This document shows positions 24,101 through 34,825 of a stretch of 64,000 nt of DNA, piece after piece. Origin of the DNA: Petunia secreta (Eukaryota > Streptophyta > Magnoliopsida > Solanales > Solanaceae); the NCBI GenBank assembly GCA_029990175.1, contig JARKIP010000011.1, forward strand, positions 22,418,001 through 22,482,000. The letters run 5' to 3'. A program made the translations under genes and the position numbers. Each line of letters opens with the position of its first letter. Position 1 is the first letter of the stretch. The notes under the pieces are model-generated. The model did no database searches and was not told where the DNA came from. It saw nothing but the letters and a program-made list of their open reading frames with translations.

Positions 24101-26597
24101 GGCAAACCAGAAGCCAAACCTAGTAAAAATCAGACGGACAAAAAAAGTAGTGAATTTTCCTGAGGTTCTATTGCCACGTAACTCAATCCGAACCCGACGG
24201 AAAATTGCAAACTCTTCATATTTAGATTCAAAAAACAAAGTCCGTACGTAAGCAAAATATCGCTACAAGTAACAAAAATGTAATGAATTTTCTTGAGGGT
24301 CATTGACCCTCGCAGATTTCTTGGTTATCAAAAAGATGTAAAGCTAAATGTGTAAATGCGAAAACGAAGCTAAAGAATATAGAAAGCCAGTAAAAATATG
24401 TTTGGTTTATATATGATATGAACATAACTGGAAAAGAAAGGAGCAAAAAGTATAGTGTTATTTACACTCATTATACAGTAAATTACTGATGAAATTTGGA
24501 GCAGATTAGCTAGAAGTTTTACAAAAAGGCCATTTTCTATCATATGTTATAGTGTTATTTACACTCATTATACAGTAAATTACTGATGAAATTTGGAGCA
24601 GATTAGCTAGAAGTTTTACAAAAAGGCCATTTTCTATCATATGTTCAAACAAAAATATTGACGAGAAGACGCACTCAAGTGGGCCAACTTGGCTTGATAA
24701 AAAAAAATATACACATGAGAGAAGACACCAAGAAGAGGCATTTCAGACCTACCTGGTGAACAGCTTCCTCGGTAAATGGGTGCCAGTATCGCATTGCGAC
24801 ATAGACATTAGCAGGAACTTCTTTTGTTTCTAGTGCCATTTTTAGAGCACTAGCCTGTAATAGTGAGTTACGAGGGTTAATTTGTTGAAAATGATACCAC
24901 CATCACAGACAGAACAAAAAAGAGCTTTTCAGCATGTAAGACCAGGGATAAAACTGAGGGTGTTCTATACCTGCTCATCTGTTATCTTTCGCAAAGGGGA
25001 GCCACCTCCAATTGCAGCATACCCTTCCTTACTCTTCGGAGCTCGGAGAACCGAGATGAGTTGTGCCAATGGGCGCTGGAGAAATCGGAACAATCTCGGG
25101 AGACGTATAATATCCTGCCCCGCAAAATCATAGCATTAGCATAACCAAAAAAAAAAAAAAACTAAATTGTCAATAACTTCAACTTAGGAAAAAAGGGACT
25201 TAGACTGATGCTAACATACAGGGTCAGCGAATAAGTTGAACAGAAAAGGCTGGACATCGTGAAGTGTGTCTGGTCCTCCGAGATTCAAAAGTAGCACTCC
25301 AATCTTTTCTTCAGCTGTCTGTGTTGAAGATTCAACAGCGCTCCCTGGATATGTATACAAACCAACAGAGCAGAATGTTTTGCTGACTACATCTCTCTTC
25401 TGTACTGGACGATGTAAAGACAATCCCCCAAGTGCACTGCTTGTTTTATTAGTTGATTCAGAAGACAAAAATGTCATTTCCCGCTCATTAGAATTCGTTT
25501 CTTGTATGCCAAGTGAGAGATGGCAAGCAGGCATTAACCTTGCCTGAGGGCAGAACCTGCCAACACAAAGATACACTTTCAGCACCTCATTTTGCAGCTA
25601 GCATGACAATGCAAAAAGAACATCAAACTCATAAAATAGGACTCATTTTCCCACAAGAATGTCTATCGATTCATCTAGTGTGGGGTCTAAGAGAACCCTA
25701 TCAGTATTATTGATATTTTTCTATTTTATCTTGTTCATCGCTGTTACTGGTAATGTTGTTTCATTTAACCTAGCTAGCTTTAACATTTTGATGTCATTGC
25801 TTTGACCTTGGTATTTCCCAATTTTGCATTTTCTATTGTACCTTTTCCTTTCCTTTTGCCAAACCCATTTTCAAAACTCTTTTTCTTGAGCTGAGAGTTT
25901 TCCTGAATCAGCCTCTCTACCTCGCTCGAGGTAGGGGTAAGGTCTGCGTACACCTCACTCTCCCCGGACCCTACTTGTGGGATCATACCGGATATGTTGT
26001 TATTGTTGAATGTCTATCGATTCATCCTTGATACACTCCCCTTGTTAAATTGTCATTACAAAAGTTATACTATATGATAAGCTAGTACTCTGATTAGAGA
26101 AAACCCAACAATTTCTTCCTACCAAATGACCTCAATCACTACCAAAACCCAAATCATCCAAAAAAAAAAAAGGAGCATCTTTTAGCAAAATTCAGACTTT
26201 TCAAACAGTTGACATATAATTGATCAAATCAGACATTTCAATCAAGAAAATACAATTTTGCTAATAAAAGATCCATATAATTGACAGTGATCAGCTTCTA
26301 CGTATCAAAATGTATACACCAACCCATATAAGATCATAATAGGTCACGGGTTCGAGCGGTGGTTGCATCAGAATATGTTGAGCACATCACACCTTTGGAG
26401 TGCAACCTTTTCCAGGACTGTGGCGTAACTGAGAATGCTTTGAGCACCGAGCTGCCTTCTTATTAAAATTAAAATAAAACGAATTTCAAATAAACAGAAA
26501 AAAGAAACACAAAAGCTTACATGGAAGAGTTAGAGCTGAAATTGGAACTTTGAAACTTGATTGGTTGAACAATTCTTGATATGCTCCCTGCTTCCAT
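21156..26597 (-). CDS. FC1: Ferrochelatase, plastid, FC1 type
   Basis: Nine coding exons on the minus strand: 26597-26521, 25556-25220, 25114-24971, 24854-24753, 23740-23637, 23517-23391, 23238-23086, 22584-22484 and 21471-21156. They sum to 1461 bases (486 aa) with GT-AG introns and exact frame joins. The enzyme inserts Fe2+ into protoporphyrin IX, the last step of heme synthesis. The first ~107 residues are a Ser-rich, weakly conserved plastid-targeting extension; the core starts at KIGVLLLNLGGPDTL. The signature FFSAHGVPVSYVE has the conserved His at 305, and FVSEH has Glu at 386. The C-terminus (about 457-486) is one hydrophobic segment ending SPKMVSAFKKNIL. It lacks the Pro-rich linker and the NGR-containing LHC-like motif of plant FC2, so I call it FC1. 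The gene looks intact and is convergent with the ATP synthase g gene. Confidence 0.95.
24451..24644. repeat. Perfect 97-bp tandem duplication in FC1 intron 4
   Basis: Two adjacent identical 97-base units (24451-24547 and 24548-24644), each starting TATAGTGTTATTTACACTCA and ending CTATCATATGT. I found no mismatch. It lies between coding exons 4 and 5 of the ferrochelatase gene, outside the splice signals. Confidence 0.95.
25676..26007 (+). mobile_element. Complete retroposon with 19-bp target duplication in FC1 intron 1
   Basis: A 332-base body ends with GGTAAGGTCTGCGTACACC, CCCTACTTGTGGGATC and a TTGTTATTGTT tail. It is flanked by the identical 19-base repeat GAATGTCTATCGATTCATC at 25657-25675 and 26008-26026. 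Long direct repeats and the TTG tail show target-primed reverse transcription. The head has no clear tRNA boxes, so it may be a short 5'-truncated RTE-type LINE end rather than a SINE; Solanaceae SINEs and RTE LINEs share this tail. Confidence 0.88.
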
Positions 26598-28421
26598 GAT
26601 ATGGCAAATTTCAACAAGAAGAAATAAATATTTATGTGTAGTTTTTATAAATCTTGAAATGGTACTAGTACTAATATTTAAATGAAGAAAGTGTATAGTT
26701 TATGGAGAGAAAGGGGGTTACGTATAATAATAAATAAAATACTATTGACAAGATTCAAAGAGGGGTTAGTAAAGGGGTTTTAGGGGAAATAATTGGTTGG
26801 TTTGTTATTAATTAAAGAGAAGAGTCAAAGGGAAAAGAGAATAAAGAAGACGTGTTCATGAATGGAGGGCTAGTGAATAAGGAAGCAACTACACCTAACA
26901 CAACTTGCTACTTGAGACTTTTATTCTTCTTCGAGCAAGATCCCGCATCAGAGTTTAATTTGTATAGAGTATAAATATAATAAAAAAATAGAGATAGATT
27001 TTTGAACAAATTAAAAGAGAATTGTGTCATATAAATTGGGTAAAAGAGAGTAGTTAAAAGGGACCCCAAAGTTGATGGAAACTTGGAACGAAATCCTGCG
27101 CCAAACTTATGGTTTACACTCTAACTTTCCTATTTATAGCATTCGCTATATTGATGATTGGGACCAAGATGTTTAAGTTGAGAGGGATAGGGTAGTACCT
27201 AAATTGACATTGTATTTGTCCCAATTTTCAAAGTTGGCTCATTGATTCTTTCTGTCATTTAAGTATCTCTATTTGATGAAATAACTGTTGAATTAGCATA
27301 CTTATTCGGCGGTAAAGTGATGTAGTCAAAGAATAAAATTTAGCCACAAATTATTCTTACAACAAACTAAATTAAACACTATCCCTTAACTAAATTAAAC
27401 ACTATCCCTACACATTAAGCCGATTTCAGAGAAATGTGGTGGCACTCTTTGACCAGTACTGCTATTTATCCTTTTTATCAAATTTCTGACTTTTTCCTCA
27501 GTATTGAAGTTTGATTTTTGATAATGGGCAATATTGGATCCTTGCAGCCTGCCGTTGATTGTAATTTGTATGATAAGGTGTTGGTTGACTTTGTCTTGTC
27601 AAGGCGTTGAGATGCTTTGGTTTTTCAAAGACTCGAGAAAGCTCAATGTATCATTTAGTTTTGGAAAAAAAGAGCAATGACCAGAGTTGCTGATTGTGAT
27701 ATGGACAAGTTTCGGTTTAGATGACAATAGATGTATCTTATTTGAAGGTTCTAGATTGCACTTTCAAGTTTCAAAGTGCTGAAATATGAAAGCTAACACC
27801 ACTAACCATGTACTATAAGGTTACTCATTACAGATTTTAACAATTGTGTAGGTTATTTACTTGTTGTAATAGTTTACGGTATAATAATTAATAAAAGTTT
27901 CATTACTATAGATTGATTTTCTTTCATAAAATGTAAATACATGGACTACTTAACTCTTTAGGTTTGTTTTTTTCGATTTACAAAGTGCGAATAAAAGGAC
28001 CAAGGTTCAAAAAAAATGTACGGGGAAGTTACACAAATACCCTACAGCTTGAAGATCACAAAAAAACATAACTTGGGTGCGAAATTACAATGCAGTTCTA
28101 ATTTTAAATCTTTAGTCTGAAGTTTGTCTAAACTTCACAATTTTTATATAAAGTTAACTTTACCTTCATGCTTAACTTTAGACTTCATGATATGAAGTAT
28201 TCCATGATAAGTATGGAGGTACTTTTATTCAAATTTTATCTACTTATTGCAAGGTGCTTCGCTTAAAATAATTTTTTTTTTTAAAAATTGACTACAGTTT
28301 AACTAGTGTTCATTAATTTACCAAGGGATCGTTTGGTGGAAAAACAAGTTATACATAAATTGTAATATATTGATTAATATTGCAGTAATATATTGATTAG
28401 TAATGTAAGGATTAGTTTTTA
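26598..28421 (-). other. Upstream region of FC1 and intergenic DNA
   Basis: AT-rich DNA containing the FC1 5' UTR and promoter. A minus-strand TATA-like CTATAAATAGG lies at about 27129-27139, roughly 540 bases from the start codon, which would imply a long leader; a nearer start is possible. No coding sequence or named repeat was seen from 27140 to 28421. Confidence 0.45.
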
Positions 28422-29246
28422 GGAAAAATAACAGCTAGTATACGTTTAACCCTCTTCATATATTTTTTTAGCCTTATTTTTTCAAAATAATCCTAAATAA
28501 ACTCTTAGCCCATCTCCCTTATTTTTTGTAGCCACTAGGGTTTTTTTGTCTTCTCCTTCCTCTTCTCCTCTCTACCTGCGCCGCCCCCTTCCTTCTCCCT
28601 CTCCAGCCACCCTCTGCCTCCCCGTCCGAGATCCATCGTCGAGGGATCGTGTTGCTATATTTTTCGGCTTCCCGCGTCCCAAATCCGCTATGGCTGCCAC
28701 TGTTTTTGTTTCCCTCGCCACTGCCCCCTTCCTCCTTTCCCCTCCGGCGAACCCCTGCCTCCCCGTCGCTGCTACTCAACCACCTTCGCTTGCTCGCCAC
28801 CATCGTCTCTATTATCTCGCGACTGGACTGCAACTTTTCAGCTACGTCGGAGCTCCAGCGAGCTGCTACCATGATGAAACTGTTGCAGCTCGCCAGAGCT
28901 CTGGCGAAGCTGAGAATCTGTAGTCCAAGCCCCCTTTTTTTTTTTGGCATAAATTGAATGTATACAAAAAACTATAAACAAAAATTGTGTATACACTGTA
29001 AAAAAAATGTGTATACGCAAAAATAACTGGAAAAGTTGCATGTATACATTGTGTATACCCAAAAATTTTACTGTATACATAATATTTTTGAGTGTAACCA
29101 CTGTGTATACGTGAGGATACCTTTTGTATACGCGTGCTATCGTTTGTATACACTGGGTATTCATTTTTGTATATACTGGCTATAAAAAGTAATGGCTAGT
29201 CAAAAGTAAGTGGTGGGAGTTGACTGGTTGTTTTGGTAATTATCCC
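28422..29246. mobile_element. Small MULE with GC-rich cargo (825 bp), Pack-MULE-like
   Basis: The terminal sequences GGAAAAATAAC and (reverse complement of the right end) GGGATAATTACC are imperfect inverted repeats. The 9-base flanks TAGTTTTTA (28413-28421) and AAGTTTTTA (29247-29255) match at 8 of 9 positions, as in Mutator-like elements. The left half (28540-28930) is GC-rich and open on both strands, quite unlike the AT-rich surroundings, suggesting a captured host-gene fragment. The right half (28955-29190) has about nine GTATAC palindromes. I could not identify the source gene and do not call the overlapping ORFs genes. Confidence 0.65.
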
Positions 29247-30261
29247 AAGTTTTTATCTAGTGTTTGGTTCATTATATTAAAAACTGAATATACAATGTAT
29301 AACTTAAACTTGTATTTAGTTTAAAGTTGTACAAACTTTTGGTTACGATTATACACTTGAACTATTATGGCTTTTTATTTTACTGAATTGGGTTTAAAGG
29401 AACGGAAAAGGGCCAAATTTGCCCATCTACTATTGAAAAAGGGTGAAGTTTACCCTCCGTTAAATATTTGGAACAAAAAAGCCCATACCGTTAATAAAGT
29501 AAGCAAAATTATCCCTATTTTTTACGGGCCTCCACCATGACAGTTAAAAATACTACATGTCATTACATTTAGGTGAGGTGGATGTCACATGGCTGCCACC
29601 TCACCGTCCAAGCCTAATTTGCCTTTTACTAATACTTTATGTTTTTTTTTTTTAATTTGAGATATCTATTTATTTTGGGACCCATCTCTCTTTTTAATAT
29701 TTTTTCCTTTTTCTGTTTCGTTTCTCTACTAAAGAAGATATCCCCATTTGACAAACCCAATTACCATTCCTTTATCTTCTTTTTCAAATTCTTTCTCTTC
29801 TTCCTAATTTTATTTTTCTTCATCTTGTTTTGTTAGACCCTAACTAGACGCCTCCCCTTCCCAAAATCGGAGCTTCCACTTCGCCGGAAATTCCACCACT
29901 ACAAATAAACTCCCACGCCAATCTCATCTTTTCTATCCATCTTACATCAATACCTGCTACAAAATTAAATTAATATATTAATTTCATGGTCTCTAAATAA
30001 ATCCATCAAGAATAAACTATTTCACAAATTTCATGTGCAGATTTAGATCAGTTGGAACAAATCAACATATTAATTAAGATTTCAAATGTGGATATCACAG
30101 GAAACAATGGAGATTCGATGAATGCCACTACTTTTCTCATCCGTCAAAACACCCAGAAAAACTGAACCCCTTCATATCCTAAAATTACAATAAACTTTGA
30201 CTGACTATACGCTCTAAATCGACATAATAAATAGAAAGCTTTAATTTCGAATTTCATTTGA

Positions 30262-30666
30262 TGATGCACGATCAAATCAAAAATGGAAATGTAACTGATC
30301 CAGGAGTGTTCCTCGAGGAAAATGAAAGCTAGCTCAGGATATTAATCGAGAGGAAAGCAAAGAAGAATATGGAATAAGAGAAGTGAAATGTGTATTGATA
30401 TATTGAATGAATCTTTACACTTAGTTACAATGTATTTATAGGCTATAGGATTACAATGAATTGAGCTAAGATCCTAACTAACTCCTCTAACTAACTGCCT
30501 GACACTAACTAACTTCTAACTAACTCGCCACGTCAGCCTCATCTTCTTAGCTCAGCTTCTTCTCTTCTTAGCTCAGCTTCAGCTCTCCTTCTTCTCAGCT
30601 CAGCTACAGGTTCAACTCTTCTTCTTCTTAGCTCACTCTCCCAGCTTCTTCTTAGCAATTTCATCA
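30262..30666 (-). repeat. 3' LTR of the gypsy element (405 bp)
   Basis: Complete LTR with inverted ends TGATG...CATCA. Its inner end is set by the polypurine tract just outside (30670-30680 on the plus strand). The right third is a degenerate microrepeat of AGCTCAGCTTCTTCTTC. It is the reference copy for the truncated 5' LTR at 33869-33963. Confidence 0.88.
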
Positions 30667-30695
30667 ATACCCCTTCGACAAGCACACCCTTGTCC

Positions 30696-33600
30696 TCAAG
30701 GGTGAAAGGATGGAAACCTGACCTTCAGATCAGAGAGAAATTCCCATGTAGCCTGGGCTTCATCAACTCCTGACCATTTGACTAGGACCTGGCTTACAGC
30801 CTTGTTGCCTCTCTTGACCAATCTTCTCTCTAGAAGGGCTTCAGGATATGGGCAATGAGGACTGGAGAGATGAAAGACAGGAGGATGGTTAATAATGGCA
30901 GGAACTTCATGGCACCTCTTAAGCTGAGAAACATGGAATGTGTGATGAATGAGGGCATCAGCAGGTAGTAGTAACTTGTAAGCAACAGCTCCAATCTTGG
31001 CCACAATGGGGTAAGGCCCATAGTACTTAGCTGCCAGTTTATTAAAGGGCCTAACAGTAACAGAAATCTGTCTATAAGGTTGCAGTTTCAAATATACCCA
31101 ATCTCCCACTTCAAAGCTCCTATCACTCATGTGCTTATTAGCCAAATCCTTCATCCTTTGTTGTGCTCGAGCTAAATGGAATTTCAGTAACTGAATGATG
31201 GCTTCTCTAGCTGCCAATGACCTGTCCAGCATCTCAGATGGGGCATCTCCTACCCAATAAGGCAAATGGATAGGTGGCTTTTGCCCATAGAGAGCTTCAT
31301 AGGGAGTGCACTTTATGGTGGAATGGTAGGTAGTGTTATACCACCATTCAGCAAGTGGCAGATACAAGGACCACTCCTTAGGTTTATCAGAACAAAAACA
31401 CCTCAAATAAGTCTCTAGTGTTCTATTTAGGACTTCTGTTTAGCCATCTGTCTGAGGGTGATATGCAGTGGATCTTTGCAATTGAACACCCTGTAAGGCA
31501 AATAGCTCTTGCCAGAAGGAACTGAGAAAGATAGGGTCCCTATCACTAGTCATAGTCATAGGCATCCCATGCAACTTAAAGACATTGTCCAGGAAACTTT
31601 GAGCCACTGACTGAGCTGTGTAGGGGTGTTGAAGGCTATGACCATACTTGCTGAGTCTGTCCACTACTACCAGAATCACAGTCTTGCCCTTAGCACTGGG
31701 CAGTCCTTCAATGAAGTCTAGGCAGATATCAGTCCAGACACCTTCAGGTACAGGTAGAGGTTGAAGCAGGCCTGGGGATGCTGCAACATCATACTTGTGT
31801 CTTTGACAGACATCACATTTGTTGATAAATTCCCTAGTGTCAGCAGCTAAGGATTTCCAGAAGAAAATAGAGGACAACCTCTTAATAGTGGCATCCATGC
31901 CAGAATGCCCTCCTTGTGTAGTAGAGTGCCATGTTTGAATGATGAGCTGTCTCAGCTGAGGGTTGTTCCCCACTACTAATCTGCCCTTCCATCTTAACTG
32001 ATCCTTGAACCAAGTGTAGGATTTATAAGGTTGACTCTTTAACCTCTCAATCAGCTCATGCAAGGTGTTTTCAGTCACCCAAGTTTGCCTGATTTCTTCA
32101 AATAAGTGATCATTAGGATTCAGCAAGGACATAGCCAGCAATTCAGCACCAATGTTTCTGGATAAGGCATCAGCAGCCTTGTTCTCCTTGCCCTTCTTAT
32201 ATTCAATGGTGAAGTCAAAGGCCATAAGCTTAGAAATACCAGCCACCTGGAAGTCAGTGTGTATATTCTGTTCCAGAAGGTGTTTGAGGGCCTTTTGGTC
32301 AGTCTTGATGATGAACTGTTTCCCCAGGAGATAGTGTGACCACTTAGTGACAACAAATATTAGGGCCAGTAACTCTCTATCATACATAGACATAGCTTGA
32401 TGTCTGGGAGCTAAAGACTTACTGATATAGGCAAGAGGGTGGCCTTGTTGCATCAGCACAGCTCCAGTACCTGTGCCACTAGCATCTGTTTCAATAATGA
32501 ATGGTTTAGAATAATCAGGTAAGGCCAGCACAGGTGCTGAAACTAAGGCTTCCTTAAGCTGATTGAATGCAGTGGTAGCTGTAGCAGACCAGTGGTAATT
32601 GTCCTTCTTGAGTAGCTCATGCAGGGGCTTGCAAATGGCTCCAAAGCCCTTGATGAACCTTCTATAGTAGCCAGCTAAGCCTAAGAATCCCCTTAACTGT
32701 TTGATGTTAGTAGGAGTGGGCCATGCCTTCACTGCTGAGATCTTTTTGGGGTCAGTGGCAACACCCTTACCACTAATGAAGTGTCCCAAGTATTCTACTT
32801 CCTTTGCACCAAATTCACACTTAGAAGGCTTGGCATACAAGTGATGTTGCTTCATGAGTTCAAAGACAGCTTGTAAGTGAGTTACATGTGACTGCATATC
32901 CTTACTGTAGATTAGTATATCATCAAAGAAGACTAGGACAGATTTTCTCAGTAATGGCTTGAACACAGAGTTCATGAGACTCTGGAAGGAAGATGGGGCA
33001 TTAGTCAAGCCAAAGGGCATGACTAGGAATTCATAGTGCCCTTCATGAGTCTTAAAGGTAGTCTTGTGAACATCCTCTGGTGCCATTCTCAACTGATGGT
33101 ATCCTGCTCTCAAGTCAATCTTGGAAAAGATTTCAGCTCCTCCTAGCTCATCCAATAAGTCTTCTATGATTGGGATGGGGAATTTATCCTTTATAGTCAG
33201 CTGGTTCAGCTCTCTATAGTCCACACAGAGTCTCCAAGTACCATCTTTCTTCCCTACTAGCACAACAGGTGAGGCATAAGGACTGGTGCTATGTTGGATT
33301 ACTCCTTGATCCATCATCTCCTGTACCAGTTTTTCTATTATGTCCTTCTTAATTCCAGGGTATCTGTATGGTCTTTTACTGATTGTGGTTGCTTGGGGAG
33401 TCAATGGTATTCTGTGATCAAATGGTCCTCTATGTGGGGGCAATGCAATGGGTGTTTCAAAGATGCTAGTGTACTGTTCAAGCAAGGAAGCCAGTTCAGG
33501 TGGTAGATTCTCACCTTGATGAGCCTGCAAGCTATTGAAGACAGCTGAATCTGGGCTGCTGGTCATTGACATCATAAAAAAGTGAGCTCCTTCTGCTGTT

Positions 33601-33868
33601 TTCAGAGTGACATTCTTGGCTTGGACCCCCTTCACCTTACTGGTAGCCCCTCTCAGCAAGTGTTTTTTGCCCTGATACTTGAACTCCATAGTCAGGTTAT
33701 TAAAGTTCAACTTAATGTCACCTAAAGTAGTTAACCATTGGCATCCCAACACCATGTCGAAACTACCCAATGGTAACAACATTAAATCAGTGGTGAATGT
33801 AGTTCCTTGTAGTAACCATTGGAAATTTTTACATAATGTGGTAGTCTGCAGGCTTCTACCATCAGCTA
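30696..33868 (-). pseudogene. Gypsy pol polyprotein (PR end, RT, RNase H, integrase, chromodomain), one internal stop
   Basis: One minus-strand frame runs from the deletion junction at 33868 to the stop at 30696, broken only by a TAA at 31442-31440; the frame resumes unchanged after it. In order: the end of the protease (ADGRSL, then DMVLGCQWL), RT with VFFDDILIYS, RNase H with ETDASGTGTGAVL, the integrase zinc finger ending CDVCQRHK, and the integrase core with the Asp of DICLDFIEG and of SDRDPIF. The stop replaces a Gln codon just after AYHPQTDG. The rest of integrase follows, then a C-terminal VLVKWSGVDEAQATWE, a chromodomain-like end that places it among chromoviruses. With a premature stop and no gag it cannot act alone. 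Confidence 0.93.
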
Positions 33869-34617
33869 CTCAGCTTCAGCTCTCCTTCTTCTCAGCTCAG
33901 CTACAGGTTCAACTCTTCTTCTTCTTAGCTCACTCTCCCAGCTTCTTCTTAGCAATTGCATCATTTGAATTATAATTCATCATCAATTTCAAACCCTAAT
34001 AAACTTTAATAAATATTCGACAAAAGACATCAAGAACTTTCCCACCTTCATTTTTGAACAATTTCTTCGAACTCATCTTCAATCTTTTTGAACAATTTCA
34101 GACAAAAAATAATTAAAAAGTTTCGAGAGCTAAATATGATGGGGTGTTTTGGTGAGTCATGTAGAGGAAACAAAAAAAAATATGGAAGGATGTTTGCGTT
34201 GCTATTGATGGAGAAGAAACCAAGGTAAACTTTCTAGTGGTGATTTTATGTGACTTGAATGTGATATCAGTATTGGAATAAGTATGGCTTTTAGGTGAGT
34301 GAAACATGACGGTTGTGTTGTCTATGGAAGAATGAGTTACTGTTCAGAGTGATGTTTATCAAATTACTTAAGGAGGAGAAGCTTTATCTTTTATGAATTT
34401 ATTTAACTAATTTAATAGATGTGAAAAAAAAATATGCACAAGGACTCTAAAGTGTCCTTTTTTAATGGTGGGTCCCACACTTCCGCCATAGAGAGGGGGT
34501 AATTTTGCTTACTTTATAAATGGTAGGGGTTTTTTTGTTCCAAATATTTAATGGACAGTAAACCTGATCCTTTTTCAACAGTAAAGGGGCAAATTTGGCC
34601 CTTTTCCGTTAAAGGAA

Positions 34618-34825
34618 TTTTTGTGGCAAGAGTAACAATCAACTCCAGTAACCTAAAGTTCCATTTGTATGTCTTTGATAATAATCGTTATGTTCATGAG
34701 CCCTCAATAATGACTTACTGAAAAAAATAATTAAAACCATCTTGATCTTTCAACATGACTCACATAGGGTGATATTCAAACCTTTCCCAATAAATATTCA
34801 AACCTTCTTGCTTTAGTGAAATAAG
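34618..34825. other. Spacer between the MULE and the GC-rich insert
   Basis: About 200 AT-rich bases with no recognisable feature. Confidence 0.5.

Larger units (their letters stand above)
30262..33963 (-). mobile_element. Ty3/gypsy element of chromovirus type, internally deleted
   Basis: Minus-strand element inside the MULE, flanked by the 5-bp duplication TTTGA (30257-30261 and 33964-33968). The 3' LTR is complete at 30262-30666 (TGATG...CATCA on the plus strand), next to a polypurine tract GAAGGGG on the minus strand. The 5' LTR survives only as 33869-33963. That 95-base remnant matches 30572-30666 at 94 positions, so the insertion is young. The rest of the 5' LTR, the primer site, gag and most of the protease are deleted; the junction is at 33868/33869. 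Confidence 0.92.
29403..34608. mobile_element. Long-TIR MULE with 9-bp target duplication, host of a gypsy insertion
   Basis: The left end (CGGAAAAGGGCCAAATTTGCCC) and the reverse complement of the right end are alike for about 120 bases. Both continue through a GTTAAATATTTGGAACAAAAAA-type block and AAAGTAAGCAAAATTA. Perfect 9-bp direct repeats TTAAAGGAA flank the element (29394-29402 and 34609-34617), as expected for Mutator-like elements. Without the nested gypsy (30262-33963 plus one 5-bp duplication) the MULE is about 1.5 kb and has no transposase, so it is non-autonomous. Confidence 0.88.

Noticed and set aside
26335..26360. B-box-like GGTCACGGGTTCGAGC suggesting a tRNA or SINE head in FC1 intron 1
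   Set aside because: No A box at the right distance, no cloverleaf arms and no target duplication.
28519..28950. ORFs of 143 aa (minus) and 125 aa (plus) over the same GC-rich block
   Set aside because: They overlap on opposite strands, are Pro/Ser/Arg-rich and match no domain I know; better explained as cargo in a MULE.
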